Shown piece by piece: positions 1 through 9,215 of a stretch of 64,000 nt of DNA. The notes under the pieces were generated by a model. That model saw only the letters and a program-made list of their open reading frames with translations. It was not told where the DNA came from and made no database searches. The DNA comes from Pseudomonas silesiensis. Lineage in GTDB: Bacteria; Pseudomonadota; Gammaproteobacteria; Pseudomonadales; Pseudomonadaceae. The DNA is taken from positions 6,101,001 to 6,165,000 of the forward strand of contig NZ_CP014870.1 in NCBI RefSeq assembly GCF_001661075.1, given 5' to 3'. The stretch's first letter is position 1; each line of letters opens with the position of its first letter. The position numbers and the translations under genes are program-made.

Positions 1-1722
1 CGTCGCTGGACCGATCCACAATCCACCGACGACCTCGGGGCGCTGGATGCCGAAGCGATTCAAGCCGTGCGCGACGAAGCCTGGCCCGCCCCCACGGGCT
101 TCGATGAAATGCATGAGGCGCTGATGAGCCTGGCGTGCCTCAGCGACGCCGAGGCGCAAGCCACCCCTCATTGGCACGAATGGCTGAACGCTTTGGCCGA
201 CAGCGGCCGCGCCAGCCGTTTGCAGATCAACCCGGCGCAATCGCTATGGCTGGCGCTGGAGCGCCTGACCTGCCTGCAGGCGATTTTCCCGTACGCCCCA
301 TTGCTGCCGCCGCTGTTGGCGCTGCCGGGTTTCGATGAAGCCTGGGAGGCGGACGCTGCGGTACTTGAAGTGGTTCGCGCGCGGCTCAGCGCCTTTGGTC
401 CGTTGCCACTGCAAGCGATTGCCGAACCTTTGGGCTTACCCGCGACTCAGGTCACCCAGGCGCTGGCTCGACTGGAGCGCGAAGGTTATGTGCTGCGCGG
501 CCAGTTCACCCCGGGTGCCGCGCAGGAAGAATGGTGCGAGCGGCATCTGCTGGCGCGCATTCATCGCTACACGGTCAAGCGTCTGCGGCGGGAAATCGAG
601 CCGGTGGCGCTGCAGGATTTCATGCGTTTCCTGTTTGACTGGCAGCATCTGTCCGCGACGACCCAAGGCCAGGGCAGCGCGGTGTTGCCGGCGATTGTCG
701 GTCAGTTCGAAGGCTACCCGGCCGCCGCTTCAGCCTGGGACAGCGACATTCTGCCGGCACGGATCAAAGGCTATTCGGCGAGCTGGCTGGATGACCTGTG
801 CCGCAGCGGCAAACTGGTCTGGACCCGCCTGACCGCGCGCAGCAAGAGCGCCAGCACCGCGCTGCGCAGCACGCCGATTCTGCTGTTGCCGCGCAGTCAG
901 GTCGGGTTGTGGAGCAGTTTGACCGAGCAAACCTCGGTCGACGAACTGTCGCCAAAAACCCAAAAGGTTCACCAAGCCCTCAGCCAGCATGGCGCACTGT
1001 TTTTCGATGAGCTGATGCACGAGGCGCACCTGCTGCGCTCGGAGCTGGAAATCGCCTTGCAGGAACTGGTAGGCGCCGGCCTGGTGAACGCCGACAGTTT
1101 CGCCGGCCTGCGTGCGTTGATCACCCCCGCCAGTAAACGCCAGGCCCGCAGCAGCCGACGCGGGCGCGGGGCGTTCGTTGGCGGGATGGACGATGCCGGG
1201 CGCTGGGCCTTGCTGCGCCGCGGTGCTGCCGCGCCGGTGGTGGAGAACAAACGTCCGGCGCCGACGCCGGGCGAGACCCTTGAACATATCGCCATGACCT
1301 TGCTGCGCCGCTACGGCGTGGTGTTCTGGCGTCTGCTGGAGCGCGAGGCGGACTGGCTGCCGAGCTGGCGGGAATTGCTGCGCACCTTCCACCGACTGGA
1401 GGCAAGGGGTGAGATTCGTGGCGGGCGGTTTGTCAGTGGTCTGGCGGGCGAGCAGTTCGCATTGCCTGAAGCGATTCCGTTGCTGCGCGAAGTTCGGCGC
1501 CGGCCCCATGACGGGAGTTTGATCGCAGTGTGCGGGGTCGATCCGCTGAACCTTGCGGGCACGCTGTTACCCGGTGCGAAAGTGCCGGCGTTGGCGAGTA
1601 ATCGGTTGGTGTATCGCGATGGGTTGCCGGTGGCTGCGGAGATTGCCGGCAAGCAGGTTTTCTGGTCGGAGCTGGATCAACAAGCCAGTGCTGAGGTGCG
1701 TAGCAAGCTGATCCGGCATTGA
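1..1722 (+). CDS. lhr: Lhr-family ATP-dependent helicase, C-terminal part (gene starts before the window)
   Basis: The frame is open from base 1 to a TGA at 1720-1722, giving the last 573 residues of a protein that begins upstream. No Walker A or DEAD/DEAH motif is in this part; the motor domains must lie outside. What is visible is the Lhr C-terminal region: winged-helix-like segments (around RLSAFGPLPLQAIAEPLGLP and later helical repeats) and the typical Lhr ending with DPLNLAGTLLPG...PALASNRLVYRDGLPV. Lhr helicases unwind DNA:RNA hybrids or act in DNA repair. The identification rests on this C-terminal pattern, which I recognise but could not search. Confidence 0.8.
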   Translation, partial: RRWTDPQSTDDLGALDAEAIQAVRDEAWPAPTGFDEMHEALMSLACLSDAEAQATPHWHEWLNALADSGRASRLQINPAQSLWLALERLTCLQAIFPYAPLLPPLLALPGFDEAWEADAAVLEVVRARLSAFGPLPLQAIAEPLGLPATQVTQALARLEREGYVLRGQFTPGAAQEEWCERHLLARIHRYTVKRLRREIEPVALQDFMRFLFDWQHLSATTQGQGSAVLPAIVGQFEGYPAAASAWDSDILPARIKGYSASWLDDLCRSGKLVWTRLTARSKSASTALRSTPILLLPRSQVGLWSSLTEQTSVDELSPKTQKVHQALSQHGALFFDELMHEAHLLRSELEIALQELVGAGLVNADSFAGLRALITPASKRQARSSRRGRGAFVGGMDDAGRWALLRRGAAAPVVENKRPAPTPGETLEHIAMTLLRRYGVVFWRLLEREADWLPSWRELLRTFHRLEARGEIRGGRFVSGLAGEQFALPEAIPLLREVRRRPHDGSLIAVCGVDPLNLAGTLLPGAKVPALASNRLVYRDGLPVAAEIAGKQVFWSELDQQASAEVRSKLIRH

Positions 1723-1747
1723 TGTTGTCTGGCCCGGCCTCTTCGCG

Positions 1748-1847
1748 TGTAGGAGCGAGCTTGCTCGCGATGGACGTCAACGATAACGCGTGTTTGCTGC
1801 GTAAACGCGTTGTCCTGACGTTTTTCGCGAGCAAGCTCGCTCCTACA
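1748..1847. repeat. REP inverted pair (REPIN)
   Basis: Two copies of the Pseudomonas REP core face each other: TGTAGGAGCGAGCTTGCTCG at the left and its reverse complement at the right end, with about 55 bases between. It lies between the convergent lhr and mscS-type genes, where it may also act as a transcript-end hairpin. Confidence 0.85.
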
Positions 1848-1876
1848 CGCGATGAGACCCTCAGCTCCACCACAAA

Positions 1877-3994
1877 TCATTGAGTCCGCGGCTGATCCGG
1901 CAACAACACCGACGAATGCTCCACCATCGCCCCCTCATCCTCCGGCTCATGCACCTGCCGCCCAGGCATCAACACCTGCTGTGGATAAGTCTGCGCAAAA
2001 TGCACCCAAGGGCTGTTATCCACCAGCTTCTTCAAGCGCTGGTTGAACGCCCGGCTCACTGCATATTGCCCACCCGACACGGTGCGGAACTGCGCCGTCA
2101 GCACCACGCCGTTGAGGTCCATCTTGTCGACTCCAAACACATCCAGCGGTCCTTGCAGGTTGTACTTGAGGAACGCATCTTCACGGATCGAATCACCCGC
2201 CTCGCGGATCAGTTCGATGGCCTTGTCGACGTCAGTGTCGTAGGTGAACTGCACCGAGAAAAACGCATAGGCAAATTGCCGCGATTGGTTGGTCACCGCC
2301 TTGATCTGACCGAACGGCACCGAATGCACGAACCCCTTGCCGTCACGCAGGCGCAAGGTGCGGATGGTCAACCCTTCGACCGTACCGGCGTGGCCGGAAT
2401 CGAGCACCACCCAGTCGCCGATCGACAAGGTGTCTTCAATGATGATGAACAGCCCGGTGATGACATCCTGCACCAGTTGCTGCGAGCCGAAACCGATGGC
2501 CAGGCCGACCACCCCGGCACCGGCCAGCAGTGGCGCGACGTTGATGCCCAGGTTGGCCATGGTGGTGATCGCACAGATCACCACCAGGATGATTTTGATC
2601 GCGTTGCGCAGCAGCGGCAGGATGGTTTTGACGCGGGTACTGGGCTGCGCCGCGCGTTTGTTGACCGGCGGTTTCAACGCTTCCTGGATCGCCGTATCGA
2701 GCACCACCCAGAGCAGCCAGGTGACCAGAAAGATCAGACCGATACTGCTCAATGAATCGCTGATCGCCCGGCCCACAGAATTGCGTTCGGCAAATTCGAA
2801 CAGCGACACCCCCCAGATCCGACCGAGGATTTCAATGAAAGCCAGGGCCATGACGATCCGCGACAAAGCATGCAGCAGGCTGAGAAAACGTTCCTTGTAG
2901 GCGCTGCTGCGCTTGAGCGCTTCGGCCTGGCTCGACTTGAACATGTGCTGGAAAATCGTGCTGAGAAATACCGAAGCAATCAGCAAAATGGTGGTGAACA
3001 GCGCACAGCGCAGTGCCTTTTGGTTGTCCTCGCCGACGCCGATCAGGTTGATCGCCGAGACCATGACCATCAGCAGGATCGGCCAGTACCAGAGCGCGGA
3101 AAAAATACGCAGCGATTCCTGTAGCGAAGGCTGTTTGATACGTTGAGCCAGCGGTCGGTTGCGGATCAGATGCGCCACCGGACGTCGCAGGTGGATCACC
3201 AGCAAACCGAAGATGATCGAGGCGAACAGGCCGGTAAACACCGCAATGCTGCTGGTGATGTTGCCGCCCAGTTGCCGGGCGATTTGCGGGCTGGTCAAGG
3301 CGTCGCTGAGCGCGGCGAGGAAGCCGATCAGGAACAGTGGGCGGGGGCAGTAATCACGAATGAGCTGCACCGCCGTGCGCTTGTGCCCGGTGTTGAACAT
3401 GACAATCACGCAAAGCAGCATCGAGGTGGAGAAAATGCCGCTGCTGGTGGCATAGGCGAAACACAACGCCAGGGCGCGACCCACCGAGGCTGGCAGGAAG
3501 TGGCTGACATAGAGCGTCAAGGGCAGGCAGATTACGGCAGGCAAGGTGTAAGGCAGCAGATAAGTGAGCAAATCCTGGCTGCGCTGGCGGGTCCGCAGCC
3601 AGCGCCCCTGGTTCAGGCGTTTGGCGAGAATGCCACCGAGTACGGTGAGCAAGGCGAAGACGCCGAGCCAGACACCGGACAACATCAGAAAATCACCCGC
3701 CACGCTCCAGCCTGAACGACTTGAGGGCCGATTGACCAGTTTGTCCACTTCATCCACCGCCCGATCGGCCCGCAGGCGCCAGGCGTCGACCAGGTTTTCG
3801 TTGAGGTCGAGCGTGTCCTGAACGTCGTCGATGCTGGAGCTGATCGCCCCGAGCAGACCGCCCTGCACCAGTGGCTCGGGCTTTGCGGCTTCCTCAGTGG
3901 CGTCAGGAACACCCGGCAGTGGGGCGGCTTCCAGCTCGTTGCTGCCTAAGAACAGCAACGCCCCCAGTAGTATCGCGGCCTTGAATTTGAGCAA
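1877..3994 (-). CDS. Large MscS-family mechanosensitive channel
   Basis: A 705-residue inner-membrane protein. It opens with a signal peptide (about residues 1-23, cut near LEA-APLPG), followed by a periplasmic helix and many hydrophobic segments from about residue 95 to 480. The MscS pore and beta-domain signature is clear in the second half (PLLAGAGVVGLAIGFGSQQL, then FIIIEDTLSIGDWVVL), and a soluble C-terminal domain follows. The length is well above MscS itself (about 286) and closer to YbiO/YnaI-type or larger members. The start is a TTG; an AAGGAG stands 9 bases before it. The expected role is releasing solutes on hypo-osmotic shock. Assignment to one subfamily is uncertain. Confidence 0.85.
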   Translation of the reverse strand: MLKFKAAILLGALLFLGSNELEAAPLPGVPDATEEAAKPEPLVQGGLLGAISSSIDDVQDTLDLNENLVDAWRLRADRAVDEVDKLVNRPSSRSGWSVAGDFLMLSGVWLGVFALLTVLGGILAKRLNQGRWLRTRQRSQDLLTYLLPYTLPAVICLPLTLYVSHFLPASVGRALALCFAYATSSGIFSTSMLLCVIVMFNTGHKRTAVQLIRDYCPRPLFLIGFLAALSDALTSPQIARQLGGNITSSIAVFTGLFASIIFGLLVIHLRRPVAHLIRNRPLAQRIKQPSLQESLRIFSALWYWPILLMVMVSAINLIGVGEDNQKALRCALFTTILLIASVFLSTIFQHMFKSSQAEALKRSSAYKERFLSLLHALSRIVMALAFIEILGRIWGVSLFEFAERNSVGRAISDSLSSIGLIFLVTWLLWVVLDTAIQEALKPPVNKRAAQPSTRVKTILPLLRNAIKIILVVICAITTMANLGINVAPLLAGAGVVGLAIGFGSQQLVQDVITGLFIIIEDTLSIGDWVVLDSGHAGTVEGLTIRTLRLRDGKGFVHSVPFGQIKAVTNQSRQFAYAFFSVQFTYDTDVDKAIELIREAGDSIREDAFLKYNLQGPLDVFGVDKMDLNGVVLTAQFRTVSGGQYAVSRAFNQRLKKLVDNSPWVHFAQTYPQQVLMPGRQVHEPEDEGAMVEHSSVLLPDQPRTQ

Positions 3995-4065
3995 AACGCG
4001 GAGCTCCTTGAAAAGGGTCTGTTAGGAACTGATTGATAAAAGATGGTCAAGTTCACACACCGCCT

Positions 4066-4164
4066 TGTAGGAGCCGGCTTGCTGGCGAAGGGGCCCTTGA
4101 GTGGTGTGGTGTTGTTGAGACCGCCTTCGCTGCGGTGCGGCGATCCGACAAGCCAGCTCCTACA
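4066..4164. repeat. REP inverted pair of a second sequence type
   Basis: TGTAGGAGCCGGCTTGCTGG on the left and a matching reverse copy ending TCCTACA on the right. The core has GCCGGC-TTGC-TGGC rather than GCGAGC-TTGC-TCGC, so it belongs to a different REP subfamily from its neighbours. It sits in the divergent gap between the MscS gene and the MFS gene. Apart from this repeat I see only unassigned promoter-region sequence in 3995-4295. Confidence 0.8.
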
Positions 4165-4295
4165 AGGGACCGGATGATCCCGCCGGAGCTATCTTTGCGC
4201 TCAGATCAAATATCAAATGCCCATCCCTCTATTTTTCCGCACAACCGAAACCCCGACACTGCGCTCCATCAATCAAATCCACCGGAGTTGCAGCC

Positions 4296-5507
4296 ATGCC
4301 CATTGCCTTGCTCGCGCTGACCCTCAGCGCCTTCGCCATCGGGACGACCGAGTTCGTCATCGTAGGCTTGTTACCCACTATAGGCGCCGACCTCGGTGTC
4401 AGCCTGCCCTCTGCCGGGCTGCTGGTCAGTCTTTACGCCTTGGGCGTTGCCGTGGGAGCCCCGGTATTGACCGCCCTCACCGGTAAAGTCCCGCGCAAAT
4501 TGCTGTTGTTGTCGCTGATGGTGCTGTTCACCCTCGGCAACCTGCTGGCGTGGCAAGCACCCAGCTACGAATCGCTGATCATTGCACGGATCGTCACCGG
4601 CCTGGCCCATGGGGTGTTTTTCTCGATCGGTTCGACCATCGCCACCAGCCTGGTGCCGAAGGAAAAAGCTGCCAGCGCGATCGCCATCATGTTCACCGGC
4701 CTGACCGTGGCGCTGGTCACTGGCGTGCCGTTGGGAACCTTCATCGGCCAGCATTTCGGCTGGCGTGAAACCTTCCTCGCCGTGTCCGCGCTGGGTGTGA
4801 TCGCCTTTATCGGCAGCCTGCTCTATGTGCCGAAGAACATCACCCACAGCAAACCGGCCTCGCTGCTGGAACAACTGCAGGTGCTCAAGCAGCCCCGCTT
4901 GCTGCTGGTGTATGCCATGACCGCGGTCGGCTACGGCGGCTCATTCATTGCGTTTACTTTCCTGGCACCGATTCTCCAGGACATTTCAGGCTTCAGCGCC
5001 GGCACGGTCAGCCTGGTGTTGCTGGTTTACGGGATCTCGGTGGCGGTCGGTAATATCTGGGGCGGCAAGCTGGCGGACAAACGTGGCCCGATCAGCGCCC
5101 TGAAAATCATTTTCGCCCTGCTCGCCGCGGTGCTGTTCGTGTTGACCTTTACCGCTACCAACCCATGGCTGGCCCTGGCGACCGTGCTGGTCTGGGGAGC
5201 AGTCGCCTTCGGCAATGTACCGGGCCTGCAGGTTTATGTGGTGCGTCAGGCCGAACATCACACCCCGAATGCGGTGGATGTGGCCTCCGGCCTGAACATC
5301 GCAGCCTTCAACCTCGGCATTGCCGGTGGCGCCTGGGGCGGTGGATTGATCGTCGCCCACATGGGGTTGATCCATACCGCGTGGATTGGCGGGCTGGTGG
5401 TGTTGGTGGCGCTGGCGCTGACTGCGTGGAGTGGTCGTCTTGATAGGTTGGGCCCGGTGCATGCCGAACCGGCTGAAGGCTCGGCCCGAGTCATCGCTGG
5501 CCACTGA
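4296..5507 (+). CDS. MFS transporter, DHA1 drug/sugar-efflux type (AraJ/YdhP-like)
   Basis: A 403-residue protein with 12 predicted membrane segments and almost no soluble tails, the standard size for the family. The N-terminus (LLALTLSAFAIGTTEFVIVG) is the characteristic first helix of the AraJ/YdhP/Bcr-like DHA1 group, and the loop 2-3 region has GAPVLTALTGKVPRK in place of the classic RxGRR motif. The RIVTGLAHGVFFSIG helix 4 pattern also fits. These proteins export small molecules using the proton gradient; the substrate cannot be told. The start has a CCGGAG ribosome site about 9 bases upstream. It stands alone between two REP pairs. Confidence 0.85.
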   Translation: MPIALLALTLSAFAIGTTEFVIVGLLPTIGADLGVSLPSAGLLVSLYALGVAVGAPVLTALTGKVPRKLLLLSLMVLFTLGNLLAWQAPSYESLIIARIVTGLAHGVFFSIGSTIATSLVPKEKAASAIAIMFTGLTVALVTGVPLGTFIGQHFGWRETFLAVSALGVIAFIGSLLYVPKNITHSKPASLLEQLQVLKQPRLLLVYAMTAVGYGGSFIAFTFLAPILQDISGFSAGTVSLVLLVYGISVAVGNIWGGKLADKRGPISALKIIFALLAAVLFVLTFTATNPWLALATVLVWGAVAFGNVPGLQVYVVRQAEHHTPNAVDVASGLNIAAFNLGIAGGAWGGGLIVAHMGLIHTAWIGGLVVLVALALTAWSGRLDRLGPVHAEPAEGSARVIAGH

Positions 5508-5514
5508 CAGACCC

Positions 5515-5603
5515 TGTGGGAGCGAGCTTGCTCGCGATGATGGTGGCACATTCAACAGGGATGTGACTGATGGACCGCTATCGCGAGCAAGCTCGCTCCC
5601 ACA
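5515..5603. repeat. REP inverted pair
   Basis: TGTGGGAGCGAGCTTGCTCG and its reverse complement (ending CTCGCTCCCACA) about 45 bases apart, directly downstream of the MFS gene. Confidence 0.85.
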
Positions 5604-5721
5604 ATAGAGCTTTGGTGTTCTTCAGCGTCTGTACCGTCTGTACTTCCGTCGAAACTTTATCGCTCGTCCCGCAGTCATCAGAAGACGTGGGCAGTCCGAA
5701 GACCATTAGACGGGAGGCGAT

Positions 5722-6054
5722 ATGGCGGCGATTCACATTGGCATTTCAGGTTGGCGGTACACGCCCTGGCGGGGGGATTTCTACCCGAAGGGGCTGGCCC
5801 GGAAGCGCGAATTGCAATTCGCGTCGAGGGCCGTCAACAGTATCGAAATCAATGGATCGTTTTACGCCCTGCAACGGCCCGAACGTTACCCCCAGTGGTA
5901 CGCCGAAACGCCGACGGGCTTCGTGTTCAGTGTCAAAGCGCCACGTTTCATCCCCCACATCAAGCGCCTGCGCAGCCTTCTGCAGCGCTTCCATCTCGAT
6001 AAAACCCTCACCACTGCCCCCGGCGAGCCTGCTGCCGAAGGAGTGCTGCCATGA
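5722..6054 (+). pseudogene. Truncated DUF72 (YecE-like) gene
   Basis: The first 82 or so residues match the start of DUF72 proteins closely: MAAIHIGISGWRYTPWRGDF, FASRAVNSIEINGSFYALQRPE, then GFVFSVKAPRFIPHIKRLR. DUF72 proteins are TIM-barrel-like and usually 240-300 residues long; this frame stops at 110. After HIKRLR the match to the family ends and 26 unrelated residues follow, so most of the barrel is missing and the protein is unlikely to fold normally. A good ribosome site (GGGAGG) precedes the ATG and the stop overlaps the next start (ATGA at 6051-6054), so it could still serve as a translated leader for the following gene. Loss by an internal deletion is my inference. Confidence 0.75.
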
Positions 6055-6848
6055 ACAGTTCCGAGCAGCTCAGCGTAGCGGATGATCAGGCACAAACCAT
6101 TGAGCCGGTCAGTCGGTTCACCGTACTGACCGTCAACACCCACAAGGGCTTCACCGCCTTGAACCGCCGCTTCATCCTGCCCGAATTGCGCGAAGCGGTG
6201 CGTAGCGTGTCGGCCGACGTCGTGTTCTTGCAGGAGGTTCACGGCACCCACGAACATCATCCGGCGCGATACAGCAACTGGCCGCAGATGCCGCAGTATG
6301 AATTCCTCGCCGACACCCTGTGGCCGCAGTTCGCCTATGGGCGCAATGCGGTCTACCCGGCGGGCGATCACGGCAATGCGCTGCTGTCGAAGTTCCAGAT
6401 CATTCGCCATGACAATCTCGACGTGTCCATCAGCGGTCATGAAAACCGGGGCATCCTGCATTGCGTGCTGCGCCTGCCTGGCGACGGTCAGGAAGTGCAC
6501 GCCATTTGCGTCCACCTGGGCCTGCGCGAAAGCCACCGCAATGAACAGCTCAAGCTATTGGCCAGTCGTCTTGCAGAGCTGCCGGCCGAGGCCCCGGTTA
6601 TTGTCGCCGGCGACTTTAACGACTGGCGCCAGCGTGCTGATGCGCTGCTAAGACCCTGTGGTCTGCGAGAAGTGTTCGCCGAACTGCACGGCAAACCGGC
6701 GCGCAGTTTCCCCGCACGCCTGCCTGCATTGCGCCTGGACCGCATCTACGTGCGCAACCTCAAGGCCAGCCGTCCGCAAGTGTTGGCGTCGCGCCCCTGG
6801 TCCCACCTTTCCGATCACGCACCGTTGTCGGTGGAGATCGAGCTATGA
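6051..6848 (+). CDS. ybhP: Endonuclease/exonuclease/phosphatase-family protein (YbhP-like)
   Basis: A 265-residue EEP-fold protein. The metal and catalytic motifs are in order: TVNTHKG (Asn), FLQEVHG (Glu), CVHLGL (His), VAGDFNDW (Asp/Asn) and [10 protein letters not shown] (Asp-His pair). There is no signal peptide. It overlaps the truncated DUF72 gene by 4 bases upstream and clsB by 4 bases downstream. The same trio, ybhP-clsB(ybhO)-ybhN, occurs in E. coli, which supports the name by context. The substrate is unknown: members cut DNA, sphingomyelin or inositol phosphates. A link to phospholipid metabolism is inferred from its neighbours. Confidence 0.85.
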   Translation: MNSSEQLSVADDQAQTIEPVSRFTVLTVNTHKGFTALNRRFILPELREAVRSVSADVVFLQEVHGTHEHHPARYSNWPQMPQYEFLADTLWPQFAYGRNAVYPAGDHGNALLSKFQIIRHDNLDVSISGHENRGILHCVLRLPGDGQEVHAICVHLGLRESHRNEQLKLLASRLAELPAEAPVIVAGDFNDWRQRADALLRPCGLREVFAELHGKPARSFPARLPALRLDRIYVRNLKASRPQVLASRPWSHLSDHAPLSVEIEL

Positions 6849-8128
6849 GTAGCCCGTCGATGGAAAAGACCAGTGTGGATCACTTATCCACGACCCCGCC
6901 TGTCCATGCACCCGGCGCGGTCGACGTCGAGTACGGCTGGCAGGGCAACAATCTGGTGGCGCTGCTGGAAAACGGCGAAGCGTATTTCCCTCGAGTGTTC
7001 GAGGTCATGCGCCAGGCCAAGAGTGAGATCCTGCTGGAAACCTTCATCGTGTTCGAGGACAAGGTGGGCAATGAACTGCAACAGGTGCTGATAGATGCCG
7101 CCAAACGCGGCGTGCGGGTCACCGCCAGTCTCGACGGTTTTGGCTGCGGTGAACTGAGCACCGCCTTTCTCGCGGCGCTGAGCGAGGCCGGCGTGCGTAT
7201 CCAGATATTCGATCCCGCTCCCAAGCACTTCGGCATTCGCACCAACTGGTTCCGTCGCCTGCACCGCAAGATAGTGGTCGTAGATGGCACGATCGCGTTC
7301 ATTGGCGGGATCAATTTTTCCGCCGACCACCTGGCCGACTTCGGTCCCGAGGCCAAACAGGATTATTCGGTGGAAGTACAAGGCCCGGCAGTGGCCGACA
7401 TCCATCACTTCGCACTGCTGCAAAGCGGCCGGCCGGCCCGGGCCAAATACTGGTGGCAACGTCGGCGGCAACGGCGCCAGGAACTGGCCTTCACCGATCA
7501 CGACGGCCAGGTGCGACTTGTCTATCGCGACAATGGCGAACACACGACCGATATCGAGGAGGTATACCGCCAGGTGCTGCGCAGCGCCCAACGGCGGGTG
7601 GTGATCGCCAACGCCTACTTCTTTCCGGGGTATCGCCTGCTGCGCGAAATCCGCAACGCGGCCCGGCGTGGCGTCGATGTGCGCCTGATCCTCCAAGGCC
7701 AGCCCGACATGATGGTGGCGAAACTCGCGGCGCGCATGACCTATGACTACCTGCTCAAATCCGGCGTGCAGATTTATGAATACTGCGAACGCCCGCTGCA
7801 CGGCAAAGTCGCGCTGGTGGATGAGGACTGGAGCACGGTGGGTTCGAGCAACCTGGACCCGTTGAGCCTGTCCATGAACCTGGAAGCCAACGTGTTGATC
7901 CGCGATCGCGCCTTCAACCGGATACTGTCCGAACGCCTCGAGGACCTGAGTGACAATCACTGCAAGGCCATGTCCGTGGACAAATCACCCCGCGGACGGG
8001 TCTGGCACATGACCGTCGGCTTCCTGGTGTTTCACTTCCTGCGCCACTTCCCGGCCTGGGCCGGTTGGCTGCCGGCGCACAAGCCGCGCTTGAAACCTTT
8101 TTCCCACACCGCCCGGAGTGACACCTGA
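6845..8128 (+). CDS. clsB: Cardiolipin synthase B (phospholipase D family)
   Basis: A 427-residue member of the phospholipase D superfamily with two HKD motifs: [20 protein letters not shown] in the first half and [20 protein letters not shown] near the C-terminus. ClsB makes cardiolipin at the inner membrane; E. coli ClsB can use phosphatidylethanolamine and phosphatidylglycerol. The N-terminus has no strong membrane helices, as expected for ClsB rather than ClsA. It overlaps ybhP by 4 bases and ybhN by 1 base (TGATG), indicating translational coupling in one operon. Confidence 0.9.
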   Translation: MSSPSMEKTSVDHLSTTPPVHAPGAVDVEYGWQGNNLVALLENGEAYFPRVFEVMRQAKSEILLETFIVFEDKVGNELQQVLIDAAKRGVRVTASLDGFGCGELSTAFLAALSEAGVRIQIFDPAPKHFGIRTNWFRRLHRKIVVVDGTIAFIGGINFSADHLADFGPEAKQDYSVEVQGPAVADIHHFALLQSGRPARAKYWWQRRRQRRQELAFTDHDGQVRLVYRDNGEHTTDIEEVYRQVLRSAQRRVVIANAYFFPGYRLLREIRNAARRGVDVRLILQGQPDMMVAKLAARMTYDYLLKSGVQIYEYCERPLHGKVALVDEDWSTVGSSNLDPLSLSMNLEANVLIRDRAFNRILSERLEDLSDNHCKAMSVDKSPRGRVWHMTVGFLVFHFLRHFPAWAGWLPAHKPRLKPFSHTARSDT

Positions 8129-9114
8129 TGAGCCACTCTGAAACACAACCGGCCACCCACGCCGACCACCCGCACAAGTCGCGCTGGAGCCGCTGGAAAA
8201 AACCGTTGACGATGCTGTTTTTCCTGGCGCTGATCGTACTGTTCACGATGCTCGCCCAGCGCATCGAATGGGATGAAGTGTTCAGCAACCTCGCTGATTT
8301 CAAGGTTCGCACGCTGATCATCGCGTCCGGGGTGACGTTGGTCAGTTTTCTGGTCTACGCCTGCTTCGACCTGATCGGCCGTACCTACATTCGCCAGGAC
8401 CTGACATGGAAGCAAATCCTGCCGGTGGGGATCATCAGCTACGCCTTCAACCTCAACCTGAGCGCCTGGGTCGGTGGCGTTGCCATGCGTTATCGCCTGT
8501 ACTCGCGTCTCGGGGTGAGCAAAGGCAACATCGCGAAGATCCTCGGCCTGAGCCTGGCGACCAACTGGTTCGGCTACATGGTCATTGCCGGTGCAGTGTT
8601 CACCAGCGGGCTGGTGCGGATGCCGCCAGGCTGGAAGCTGAGCACTGGCGCGTTGCAAGGTGTGGGCGTGTTGTTGCTATTGGTGAGCGCGGGATACCTG
8701 GTGGCCTGTCAGTTTTCCCGGCGCCGGGAATGGTCGATCCGCGGGGTGGAAATCAATCTGCCGTCCCTGCGCATGGCGATCCTGCAACTGGCTCTTGGCG
8801 CGCTGAACTGGTCGCTGATGGCTGCCGTGATCTTCACTCTGTTGCCGAGCAAACTGGATTATCCGCTGGTGCTTGGGGTGCTGTTGATCAGCGCGATCGC
8901 TGGAGTGATCACGCATATTCCTGCCGGGCTCGGGGTGTTGGAAGCGGTATTCGTGGCGCTGCTGCAACATGAGGCTTCACGGGGGAGTCTGGTGGCGGGG
9001 CTGCTGGCGTATCGGGCGATCTATTTCATCTTGCCGCTGTTGATTACGGTGGTGATGTATCTGGTTGTCGAGGCCAAGGCCAAGTCGTTGCGGATTGCGA
9101 AGAAACCCAAGTGA
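8128..9114 (+). CDS. ybhN: YbhN-like UPF0104 / lysylphosphatidylglycerol-synthase-TM membrane protein
   Basis: A 328-residue integral membrane protein with about eight hydrophobic segments after a basic cytoplasmic N-terminus (residues 1-28). The pattern SYAFNLNLSAWVGGVAMRYRLYSRLG and the late ITHIPAGLGVLEAVFVALL segment are typical of the LPG_synthase_TM/UPF0104 family, related to the flippase half of MprF. Family knowledge suggests lipid transport or flipping. The position as last gene of a ybhP-clsB-ybhN unit suggests it acts on the product of ClsB or a related lipid; that is inference. Confidence 0.85.
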   Translation: MSHSETQPATHADHPHKSRWSRWKKPLTMLFFLALIVLFTMLAQRIEWDEVFSNLADFKVRTLIIASGVTLVSFLVYACFDLIGRTYIRQDLTWKQILPVGIISYAFNLNLSAWVGGVAMRYRLYSRLGVSKGNIAKILGLSLATNWFGYMVIAGAVFTSGLVRMPPGWKLSTGALQGVGVLLLLVSAGYLVACQFSRRREWSIRGVEINLPSLRMAILQLALGALNWSLMAAVIFTLLPSKLDYPLVLGVLLISAIAGVITHIPAGLGVLEAVFVALLQHEASRGSLVAGLLAYRAIYFILPLLITVVMYLVVEAKAKSLRIAKKPK

Positions 9115-9138
9115 TCGCCAGGGTCTGTCATGGCACCT

Positions 9139-9199
9139 TCGCGGGCAAGCCTCGCTCCTACGGATTTGGGTCTTTGTAGGAGCGAGGCTTGTCCGCGAA
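9139..9199. repeat. REP pair, opposite arrangement
   Basis: Here the reverse copy comes first (TTCGCGGGCAAGCCTCGCTC) and the forward copy second (TGTAGGAGCGAGGCTTGTCC). The core is the GCGAGGC-TTG-TCCGCG type, a third REP subfamily. It lies between the convergent ybhN and hydrolase genes. Confidence 0.8.
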
Positions 9200-9215
9200 G
9201 AACCCACCGCCGATC

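Noticed and set aside
5640..5700. AAACTT-17-TCATCA before the truncated DUF72 gene as an AlgU (sigma-E-like) promoter
   Set aside because: The -35 is one base off GAACTT but the -10 matches the family poorly, and such a pattern is expected by chance.
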